Assembly (NCBI GenBank): GCA_934700335.1
Contig: CAKUXM010000010.1
Location: 1-47,536 of the forward strand
Direction of reading: 5' to 3'
DNA from: an uncultured Candidatus Melainabacteria bacterium
Lineage (GTDB): Bacteria; Cyanobacteriota; Vampirovibrionia; Gastranaerophilales; Gastranaerophilaceae
DNA length: 47,536 nucleotides
Below are positions 41,706 through 47,536 of this stretch, one piece after another (position 1 is the first letter of the stretch; the number at the start of each line of letters is the position of its first letter). The position numbers and the translations under genes were made by a program. The notes below the pieces were generated by a model. The model was not told the origin of the DNA. It made no database searches and worked only from the letters and a program-made list of their open reading frames with translations.

Positions 41706-42383
41706 ATGACAATAAAGGGTATTATATTTGATTTTAATGGTACATTGTTTAATGATACAGAATTGCATAATATAGCTTGGATTGAATATTCCGCAAAGCT
41801 AAGAAATGGCAAAGCTTTTGATACTTATGAATTAGAGCATTATATGTACGGTAGAAGCAATGCTGAAATTATTGAGTATGCAATTGGTAGAAAACCTACC
41901 CAAGAAGAGGTTGATAAATATGCGTGGGAAAAAGAAGAATGCTATCGCCAATTGGTTTTGAAAAATCCAGAAAATATTAAACTTGTAAATGGTGCAGAAG
42001 AATTATTGGATTATTTGAAGGAGAAAAATATTCCGATGACAATTGCGACAGGTAGTGAAATCAATAATGTAAAATTCTTTATTGAAATATTCAATTTGAA
42101 AAAATGGTTTGATACTTCAAAAATTGTTTATGATGACGGTGCTAGACTTGGAAAACCTCACCCAGATATTTATTTAGAAGCTTTGAAGGTTATGGATTTA
42201 AAAGCGGAAGAAACTCTTGTGTTTGAAGATTCTTATTCAGGAATTACTGCAGCGAATGAGGCAAAAATTGGTAAAATTATTGCTATAAACGAAAATCCAG
42301 AAACTTTTAAATATAAAGATAAAGTTTATAAAGTAATAAAAGATTTTACAGAATTTGACAGAAATTTATTGAACATCAATTAG
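41706..42383 (+). CDS. HAD-superfamily hydrolase, beta-phosphoglucomutase-like
   Basis: Subfamily I HAD phosphatase or mutase, 225 residues. Motif I reads IIFDFNGTLFND (nucleophile Asp; the second position, normally Asp, is Asn), a helical cap follows (about 15-85), motif II is TIATGS, motif III is the Lys in LGKPHPDIY, and motif IV is VFEDSYSGITAANEA. Substrate is likely a small phosphosugar, not assignable. The ATG follows ATGGAGAAA. A plus-strand promoter candidate (TACAAT, about 41678) precedes it. Confidence 0.85.
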   Translation: MTIKGIIFDFNGTLFNDTELHNIAWIEYSAKLRNGKAFDTYELEHYMYGRSNAEIIEYAIGRKPTQEEVDKYAWEKEECYRQLVLKNPENIKLVNGAEELLDYLKEKNIPMTIATGSEINNVKFFIEIFNLKKWFDTSKIVYDDGARLGKPHPDIYLEALKVMDLKAEETLVFEDSYSGITAANEAKIGKIIAINENPETFKYKDKVYKVIKDFTEFDRNLLNIN

Positions 42384-42424
42384 TGAATAAATATTTTTCT
42401 ATTCACAACTCACTATTCACTAAT
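42379..42424. repeat. Inverted repeat after the HAD gene, TTCACT family
   Basis: attagtgaata (42379-42389) and tattcactaat (42414-42424) are perfect 11-base arms with a second copy of tattcac inside the loop. The left arm contains the HAD stop codon. A related cacaattcactactcac word occurs at 8152-8168. It could form a transcript-ending hairpin, but lacks a T-run. Confidence 0.45.
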
Positions 42425-42501
42425 TAAAACTATTGAATAATAAATATTTTTTATATACGATAATAGGCGGAAGTATTAAACCACAAAAGAAAGAAGAAGA
42501 T

Positions 42502-44295
42502 ATGGATATTGAAAAATTACGAAATATAGCGATAATAGCACACGTTGACCACGGTAAAACTTCAATGGTAGATTGTATGTTGAAACAAAGTGGTGTGTTT
42601 AGAGATAATCAAGAAGTTCAAGCTTGCGTACTTGACTCAAATGATTTGGAACGAGAAAGAGGTATTACAATTCTTTCTAAAAACATATCTGTTGATTATA
42701 AGGGTTATCATATCAATGTTGTTGATACACCAGGACACGCCGATTTTGGTGGTGAAGTTGAACGTGTATTAGGTATGGTAGACGGTGCATTGCTTATTGT
42801 TGATGCTGCAGAAGGTCCAATGCCTCAAACAAGATTTGTATTATCAAAAGCTTTAGAATTAGGCTTAAGAATTATCGTTGTTATTAACAAGATTGATAAA
42901 CCAGCTGCTGAACCTGATTTAGCATTAGACAAAGTATTTGATTTATTCACAGAATTGACTGATAATGAAGAATTAATCGATTTTCCAATAATTTATGCAA
43001 GTTCTTTACAAGGTATTGCAAAGAAAAACTTGGAAGATGAAAGTGATAACATTGCACCATTAATGGATTGCATTATTGAAAACATTAAACACCCAGAAGG
43101 TGATGTTGATGCAAATCTTCAATTCCATGTAACAACATTGGATTACAACGATTACGTTGGTAGAATTGCAATCGGTAGAATTAAAAATGGTCATTTGAAA
43201 TCTCAAGAAACTTTATCATTAATCAAAGCTGATGGTTCTATTCAAAGATGTAAAATTACAAAATTATTTGGTTTTCACGATTTAGGTCGTGTAGAAATTG
43301 ATGAGGCTTCAGCCGGTGATATCGTTGGTATTGCAGGTTTCCCTGATGTTCAAATTGGTGAAACAATTTCTTCGTTAGATAATCCAGAGGCTTTACCACT
43401 TATTCATATTGACGAACCTACATTACAAATGAATTTTTCTGTAAACGACAGCCCATACGCAGGTCAAGAAGGAAAGTTTGTAACTTCTCGTCAATTAAGA
43501 AAAAGATTATATGACGAATTAGAAAAAAATGTTAGTATGAGAGTTGAAGATACTGATAGTACTGATAAATGGGTTGTTTCAGGACGTGGTGAATTACATT
43601 TAAGTATTTTAATTGAAACAATGCGCCGTGAAGGTTACGAATTCCAAGTATCTAAACCAGAAGTTATTTATAAGACAATTGATGGTGTTCAAATGGAACC
43701 TTATGAAAACTTATTCCTTGATGTTCCAGATGAATGTACAGGTTCTTGTATTGAACGTTTAGCAGGTAGAAAAGCTCAAATGCTTGATATGCAATCAACA
43801 GGAGTTCGTTCAAAATTAGAATTTGTAATTCCAGCAAGAGGTTTAATCGGTTTCAAAGGTGAATTTATCAGATTAACTCGTGGTGAAGGTATTATGTATC
43901 ATACATTCAACAAATACGATACTTTAGCCGGAGATATTCCAAAACAAAGAATGGGTTCTCTAATCGCTTGGGAACAAGGTGAAGCTGTTCCTTATGCATT
44001 AGACCAATTTGCAGATAGAGGTACTTTCTTTATCACTCCTAAAACAAAAGTTTATAAAGGAATGATTGTTGGTGAAGGTAACAGAGCGCAAGACGTTGCA
44101 GTAAATGTATGTAAAACTAAAAAATTAACAAATATGCGTACTTCAACAGCTGATGCTATGGTTGTTTTAAAAGCACCTAAACTTTTATCTTTAGAAGAAG
44201 CTCTTGATTATATTGCAGATGATGAATTGGCAGAAATTACACCAGAAAGCATTAGATTAAGAAAAGCTGATTTGACAAGAACAAGATTTAACTAG
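42502..44295 (+). CDS. typA: Ribosome-associated GTPase TypA/BipA
   Basis: Translational GTPase that binds the 70S ribosome and aids assembly and stress adaptation. 597 residues: P-loop AIIAHVDHGKTSMVD, switch I RERGITILSKN, VDTPGHADFGGEVERVL, VINKID, then the domain II beta-barrel, SVNDSPYAGQEGKFVTSRQL, SGRGELHLSILIETMRREG and the TypA-specific C-terminal end (NMRTSTADAMVVL, PKLLSLEEALDYI, IRLRK). ATG 42502 gives the family start MDIEKLRNIAIIAHVDHGK; the frame opens at TTG 42433 but the extra 23 residues are unlikely. Confidence 0.95.
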   Translation: MDIEKLRNIAIIAHVDHGKTSMVDCMLKQSGVFRDNQEVQACVLDSNDLERERGITILSKNISVDYKGYHINVVDTPGHADFGGEVERVLGMVDGALLIVDAAEGPMPQTRFVLSKALELGLRIIVVINKIDKPAAEPDLALDKVFDLFTELTDNEELIDFPIIYASSLQGIAKKNLEDESDNIAPLMDCIIENIKHPEGDVDANLQFHVTTLDYNDYVGRIAIGRIKNGHLKSQETLSLIKADGSIQRCKITKLFGFHDLGRVEIDEASAGDIVGIAGFPDVQIGETISSLDNPEALPLIHIDEPTLQMNFSVNDSPYAGQEGKFVTSRQLRKRLYDELEKNVSMRVEDTDSTDKWVVSGRGELHLSILIETMRREGYEFQVSKPEVIYKTIDGVQMEPYENLFLDVPDECTGSCIERLAGRKAQMLDMQSTGVRSKLEFVIPARGLIGFKGEFIRLTRGEGIMYHTFNKYDTLAGDIPKQRMGSLIAWEQGEAVPYALDQFADRGTFFITPKTKVYKGMIVGEGNRAQDVAVNVCKTKKLTNMRTSTADAMVVLKAPKLLSLEEALDYIADDELAEITPESIRLRKADLTRTRFN

Positions 44296-44308
44296 GAAGG
44301 AAAATTTA

Positions 44309-45613
44309 ATGACAATCGAAGTAAAACCTCTAAATGCCATTGTTTATAATCAAGATAAAGTTAATATGACAGACGTTATTGCACCGCCTTATGACGTTAT
44401 CTCTGATGAATATAGAGATGAATTGGAAAAAAGAAGTGTATATAACTTTGTTAAATTGATTTTGGCAAACAATAATACAGATGTTAATGATGAAAATAAT
44501 CGTTATAACGAAGCATACAAAAACTATACAGAATGGCAAAAAGAAGGCATTTTGGTACAAACTGAAAAACCTTGTATTTTGTATGTTATTCAAAATTACG
44601 AAAAAAATGGTAAAAAATATACAAGAAAAGGTTTTATTGCAAGAAACAGGATTGAAGATTTTGCAAATAAAAATATTATGCCTCATGAATATACAATGGG
44701 CGGACCTAAAGAAGATAGATTAAATTTGACTAAAAAATGTAAAGCTAATTTCTCACAAGTTTTCTTAGTATATTCTGACCCTGCAAAACAAATTGAAAAT
44801 GCTATTGATTATTCTCAAAACCCATTTATTGATGTAACAGATGATTTAGGCGTTCAAAATATTGTTTATAAAATTGATGATGAAAAAACAATTTCTTTGA
44901 TTGAAAAAGTTCTTTCTGATAAAACTTGTCTAATAGCAGACGGTCATCACAGATACGAAACAGCTATGAATTACAGAAATTTTGTTAATTCAAAAGATAA
45001 TAATGATGCTACAAAATTTGTAATGAGCTATTTTACAAATATGGAAGATGATTTATTAATCTTCCCAACTCATAGAATTATTACTAAAAATATTGATAAA
45101 AACGTTATCGTTGATAGTGTAAAAAAATATTTTGATATGGACGAATATGAATTTAATTCTTCAAATAAAGAAGAAGTTAAAGCTAAATTCTTACAAAAAA
45201 TTGAAGACGAAGTTCAAAAACAAATCTCAATGGGTTTATACCTAAAAGGCGAAAATAAATTCTATGTTTTAAAATTAAGAGAAAATGTTGATGACATCTT
45301 GAACGAATACAAAGTTCCAGAAGTGTTAAAAACGCTTGATTTGATTGTTTTACACAAAGCAATTATTTCAAAAGAATTAGGCTATACTCAAGAAGAACAA
45401 ATGGCTCAAGATGGTATTTTGTATATTAAACAAGAGGAAGAAGCTTTTGATATGATTGATAGCGGAAAAGCAGAAGCATCATTTATTATGGCATACCCAA
45501 AAATACAAGATATTAAAAGAATTTCAGAGGCAGGAGAGAGAATGCCACAAAAATCAACATATTTTTATCCAAAATTATTATCAGGACTTGTAATAAATCC
45601 ATTAGATAAATAA
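44309..45613 (+). CDS. DUF1015 family protein
   Basis: 434 residues matching the uncharacterised DUF1015 family: the N-terminal KPLNAIVYNQDK, VIAPPYDVISDEYRDEL, a central LIADGHHRYETAMNYR with paired His, and the C-terminal AGERMPQKSTYFYPKLLSGL. Soluble, no signal peptide. Function is unknown in the family; the His-rich motif suggests an enzyme. It follows typA by 13 bases and precedes a strong terminator. Confidence 0.88.
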   Translation: MTIEVKPLNAIVYNQDKVNMTDVIAPPYDVISDEYRDELEKRSVYNFVKLILANNNTDVNDENNRYNEAYKNYTEWQKEGILVQTEKPCILYVIQNYEKNGKKYTRKGFIARNRIEDFANKNIMPHEYTMGGPKEDRLNLTKKCKANFSQVFLVYSDPAKQIENAIDYSQNPFIDVTDDLGVQNIVYKIDDEKTISLIEKVLSDKTCLIADGHHRYETAMNYRNFVNSKDNNDATKFVMSYFTNMEDDLLIFPTHRIITKNIDKNVIVDSVKKYFDMDEYEFNSSNKEEVKAKFLQKIEDEVQKQISMGLYLKGENKFYVLKLRENVDDILNEYKVPEVLKTLDLIVLHKAIISKELGYTQEEQMAQDGILYIKQEEEAFDMIDSGKAEASFIMAYPKIQDIKRISEAGERMPQKSTYFYPKLLSGLVINPLDK

Positions 45614-45642
45614 TTAAAGCAGAAAAGATAATTTTATTGAAC

Positions 45643-45680
45643 AAAGAAGCGAAATTGGTTTTACCAATTTCGCTTCTTTT
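45643..45680. terminator. Terminator between the DUF1015 gene and the convergent HD-GYP gene
   Basis: A perfect 17-bp stem (45643-45659 with 45663-45679) around ttt, A-rich at its left and T-rich at its right end. It serves the plus-strand gene and probably also the minus-strand one. Confidence 0.88.
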
Positions 45681-45707
45681 AATTATATAGCCATAATGAG
45701 GATAAAT

Positions 45708-47084
45708 TTACTCTTTGTTTACAACTTTGAACAAAGCCTCTACAACATCAGCGTCCCATTTAATACCAACTTCAGATTTGATGATTGAAAGAGCTTTATC
45801 CTTATCCATTGCATCACGGAAAGGTCTATCCGAAGTAAGAGCAGAGAAGGCATCAGCAACAGCGATGATACGAGAGCCAAAAGGAATTGACATACCTTTT
45901 AATCCTTCTGGTTCACCTTGTCCGTCCCAACGTTCTTTGTGGTAATGAATATAAGGAACAACTTCTGATAAGAAGTTGATGTTCATAAGCAAGTTTACAC
46001 CAACATTTGGTGAATTTTGTAATTTTTCCCATTCTTCCTTAGAAAGTTTACCATTTCTGTTAAATAATTCTGCTGGAAGAGTGATTTTACCAATGTTTTG
46101 AAGTAATCCTGCGTAGTAAATTAAATCACTTGTCTTTTCATTTAAACCTATTTGTTTACAAAGTGCACGAGATAGGTCAGCAGTGTTTTGAGAGTGAGCG
46201 ACTTTGTATTGACCTTTGATATCAACTGCACGAGCAAGTTGTGTAACAAAGGTTTGTTGTTCATCGCCAAGGTCTCCGATAAGGGCTGTTAATTCAGCAC
46301 GCATGTGTTGAAGTTCGCTAGCTTCTGCATCTTTGTCAGCAAGTAGGTCTTGAGATTCTTCCAAGATTTTTTGTAAAGACATTGATGTTGCAAATAATCT
46401 TGCGATTGAGTGAACTAAGTCAAGATATTCTTGTTTAAATTCGCCGTCTTTATAACTTTGAACAACAATTACACCAACTTTGTAGGCATTGTTATTCATC
46501 GGAATTGCAGTGTATAATTTAACTTTGTATTCATCTAAATCTTTTATCGGTTTAAATAAAGGATTTTTATCCAAGTTTTTAGCTTCGACGATAACTCTTT
46601 CATTGAAGGCTTTTTGAACAATTGAGTCTTCATCTAGATTGTAACCGATATTATATTTATAGGCATCATCTTCAAAATGAACAGAAGAACCTACGAGAAT
46701 TAAATCTTTGCCGTTGCTATTCAATCCTTTTGCAAATTCGCTTGTTAGATAAACATGACAAGCATCAACATCAAGCATTTGAGATATTGTTTTTGCAATA
46801 GAGTTGTAGATTATATAATCTTCTTCTGAATTAAAGCCAAGAACACAAAGAGTGTGGTCTAATGAATAGATACCAACAAGTTCTTTAAGTTGTTTTTTTA
46901 AATTTTCAACTTTGTCGCTAGAGCCGACAGCTATTTTTTTGGCTAAATCGTCCGAAATAAGGTGTTCAGAAATGAAATCACCTAAGTTAAGGGCAAATAT
47001 TTCTTCAAGCGGATCAGAGTCCATAAGCTCGAAACTTCGTCCAAATAAAGATGCACCACTGTTTGCTGCTTCTTTTTCTTCCAT
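45708..47084 (-). CDS. GAF plus degenerate HD-GYP domain protein
   Basis: 458 residues, soluble. Residues 75-240 look like a GAF sensor, followed by a coiled coil (240-275) and an HD-GYP domain (285-458). Active HD-GYP enzymes hydrolyse cyclic di-GMP with a cluster of His and Asp. Here the first His (297, AHSQNTADL) is kept, but the defining HD is Gln329-Asn330 (GLLQNIGK), the usual RHP His is lost (LQNSPN, 355-360), HHE reads HKE (382-384), GYP is GEP (390-392) and the Asp of FDAL is Ser414 (DAFSALTSDR). Catalysis is therefore unlikely; a binding or signalling role is more plausible. SD GAGGAA precedes the ATG. The promoter looks sigma-28-like. Confidence 0.88.
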   Translation of the reverse strand: MEEKEAANSGASLFGRSFELMDSDPLEEIFALNLGDFISEHLISDDLAKKIAVGSSDKVENLKKQLKELVGIYSLDHTLCVLGFNSEEDYIIYNSIAKTISQMLDVDACHVYLTSEFAKGLNSNGKDLILVGSSVHFEDDAYKYNIGYNLDEDSIVQKAFNERVIVEAKNLDKNPLFKPIKDLDEYKVKLYTAIPMNNNAYKVGVIVVQSYKDGEFKQEYLDLVHSIARLFATSMSLQKILEESQDLLADKDAEASELQHMRAELTALIGDLGDEQQTFVTQLARAVDIKGQYKVAHSQNTADLSRALCKQIGLNEKTSDLIYYAGLLQNIGKITLPAELFNRNGKLSKEEWEKLQNSPNVGVNLLMNINFLSEVVPYIHYHKERWDGQGEPEGLKGMSIPFGSRIIAVADAFSALTSDRPFRDAMDKDKALSIIKSEVGIKWDADVVEALFKVVNKE

Positions 47085-47114
47085 ATAATATTCCTCGTTT
47101 TATTCGTACATGTT

Positions 47115-47143
47115 ATTATACGGCATTTTTTTTATAAACTTTG
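47115..47143 (-). promoter_or_regulatory. Sigma-28-like promoter of the degenerate HD-GYP gene
   Basis: On the minus strand CAAAGTTT (47143-47136), 11 bases and GCCGTATAAT (47124-47115). The FliA consensus is TAAAGTTT-N11-GCCGATAA, so the -35 matches 7 of 8, the spacing is exact and the -10 keeps GCCG. TATAAT in the same place would also serve sigma-70, though no -35 for it is good. The leader to ATG 47084 is about 24 bases. Confidence 0.5.
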
Positions 47144-47150
47144 ATAAAAT

Positions 47151-47179
47151 TTACAAAAATTTTAAAAATTTAATAAAAT
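47151..47179 (+). promoter_or_regulatory. Candidate promoter for the GC-rich segment
   Basis: TTACAA (47151-47156), 17 bases and TAAAAT (47174-47179) point rightward, predicting a start near 47186, at the first base of the hairpin tcctcc-attt-ggagga. In AT-rich sequence such matches arise by chance. Confidence 0.35.
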
Positions 47180-47180
47180 A

Positions 47181-47320
47181 TCCTCCATTTGGAGGAGAAT
47201 GCGGCAGCCGATGTGAAGTGTCAGTGTCGGCTTTGCGAAGGCAAAGTCGAGCAGGACACGAAACATAACGATAGCGACGTAGGATTGCAGGACGAAGTCC
47301 GAAACCCACAGGAGCAAATA
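47181..47320. ncRNA. GC-rich, GGA-rich structured segment; RNA or dispersed element
   Basis: About 140 bases, far richer in G and C than its surroundings. On the plus strand it begins with a 6-bp hairpin (tcctcc/ggagga), then gtgtc...gacac enclosing a 9-bp stem cggctttgc-gaag-gcaaagtcg, then ggac-gaa-gtcc. Six GGA triplets are present (47191, 47194, 47254, 47282, 47290, 47311), several next to or in unpaired stretches, as in CsrA-binding RNAs. A plus-strand frame of 77 codons crosses it and the following terminator, and is not convincing. It could equally be a copy of a dispersed intergenic repeat; short words are shared with 33856-33960. The gap 47085-47461 has no supported protein gene. Confidence 0.4.
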
Positions 47321-47333
47321 TTTGAAAAAATAA

Positions 47334-47358
47334 AAAGACCTAGATTATCTAGGTCTTT
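47334..47358. terminator. Hairpin terminator between the GC-rich segment and the MGLAASQARFL paralogue
   Basis: aaagacctaga and tctaggtcttt form an 11-bp perfect stem around tta. The better T-run (ttattttttc) follows on the minus strand, so it mainly ends the minus-strand paralogue; on the plus strand it may end the GC-rich segment's transcript weakly. Confidence 0.8.
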
Positions 47359-47401
47359 AAAATTGTTAGTTAAGGAAGGGAAGGAAGGGTATAAATTTGT
47401 T

Positions 47402-47463
47402 CTATTAGATACTTTTAGGTAAAGAGCTTTGGTGGCTTTTTATCTAATAGGCGCTAGCCTATT
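47402..47463. other. Overlapping hairpins at the 3' end of the paralogue
   Basis: ctattagata (47402-47411) pairs perfectly with tatctaatag (47441-47450); aataggc (47446-47452) pairs with gcctatt (47457-47463) around gcta. They share bases, so only one forms. They adjoin the stop codon of the minus-strand gene and lie before its terminator. Confidence 0.45.
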
Positions 47464-47536
47464 AACCTCCGAAAGTTTTGAATGAACCGTCAACATTGTC
47501 GCCTAAAACTTTGTCTAAAGCTTCTAACTCAGTTGA
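47462..47536 (-). CDS. MGLAASQARFL-family protein, 3' end only
   Basis: The last 24 codons and stop of a gene that continues beyond the window. The peptide reads STELEALDKVLG, DNVDGSFKTFGG and then stop, against KTELEALDKVIG, DHVESEFKTFGG in the gene at 129-923: 17 of the last 23 residues are identical. This makes it a paralogue in the same orientation. Only the C-terminal coiled-coil end is visible, so nothing can be said about its N-terminus or its promoter. Confidence 0.8.
   Translation of the reverse strand, partial: STELEALDKVLGDNVDGSFKTFGG

Noticed and set aside
44481..44723. Frames inside the DUF1015 gene
   Set aside because: They are Lys/Ile-rich shadows of a clear coding frame.
47189..47422. 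77-codon plus-strand frame over the GC-rich segment
   Set aside because: It begins at a TTG inside a hairpin, runs through a terminator, and its composition changes midway; no ribosome site or motif supports it.
1..47536. tRNA or rRNA genes
   Set aside because: No T-arm GGTTCRANNCC with a matching acceptor stem and no rRNA-like stretch was seen by eye on either strand; a tRNAscan run would settle it.

Overview
The window reads as one contiguous, AT-rich (about 30% GC by eye) bacterial chromosome segment with short intergenic gaps and standard stop codons. I infer a non-photosynthetic, fermentative relative of the cyanobacteria (Vampirovibrionia/'Melainabacteria', Gastranaerophilales-like). 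The grounds are: a flagellum with P- and L-ring genes (so a diderm cell envelope), FliW-CsrA control of the kind common outside the enterics, three-domain NifU plus NifS as the Fe-S machinery, EtfAB and an NfnA-like flavoprotein, and several small lineage-type proteins of unknown function. The taxonomic call is inference; no rRNA or tRNA gene is present to test it.

Layout. 1-923: terminators and a minus-strand protein of an unrecognised family starting MGLAASQARFL; the 3' end of a paralogue closes the window at 47462-47536. 1076-7373: a GT-C-type membrane glycosyltransferase candidate, gatB, a glutaminase-less SIS protein, nifU and nifS. 7534-8864: two small unknown proteins. 9016-17847: a twelve-gene flagellar operon (lytic transglycosylase, flgF, flgG, flgA, flgH, flgI, rod-domain flgJ, a flgM-position gene, flgN, flgK, flgL). 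17977-25039: queC, DUF366, a SPOR protein, a PfkB kinase, an NfnA-like flavoprotein, a 58-residue Cys-rich protein, etfB, etfA and purA. 25032-27350 (minus): a Q/N-rich TPR protein, fliW, csrA and a second TPR-like protein. 27500-32989 (minus): a dTDP-sugar operon (rfbC, rfbB, rfbD, a small membrane protein, rfbA, a UXS-type epimerase and a second, divergent rfbA).

33064-34181: a small unknown gene followed by about 740 bases without a protein gene. This stretch holds a 113-bp tandem repeat (two identical copies, a third with one change and a fourth, diverged copy) and a structured GC-rich segment. 34182-45613: fliA (sigma-28), a small unknown protein, trxA, a DnaQ-type exonuclease, an organophosphate-type MFS transporter, gmk, a Nif3-like protein, a secreted unknown, a MATE exporter, a HAD hydrolase, typA/bipA and a DUF1015 gene. 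45708-47084 (minus): a GAF plus HD-GYP protein whose metal ligands are largely lost, with a sigma-28-like promoter. 47085-47461 holds no convincing protein gene but a GC-rich, GGA-rich segment that may be an RNA or a dispersed element.

The strongest theme is motility control: rod/ring/hook-junction genes, FliA, a candidate FlgM, FliW-CsrA, a possible CsrA-binding RNA and a degenerate HD-GYP protein possibly under FliA control all lie in 38 kb. The best candidates for something undescribed are the two GC-rich non-coding loci, the MGLAASQARFL family and the degenerate HD-GYP protein.
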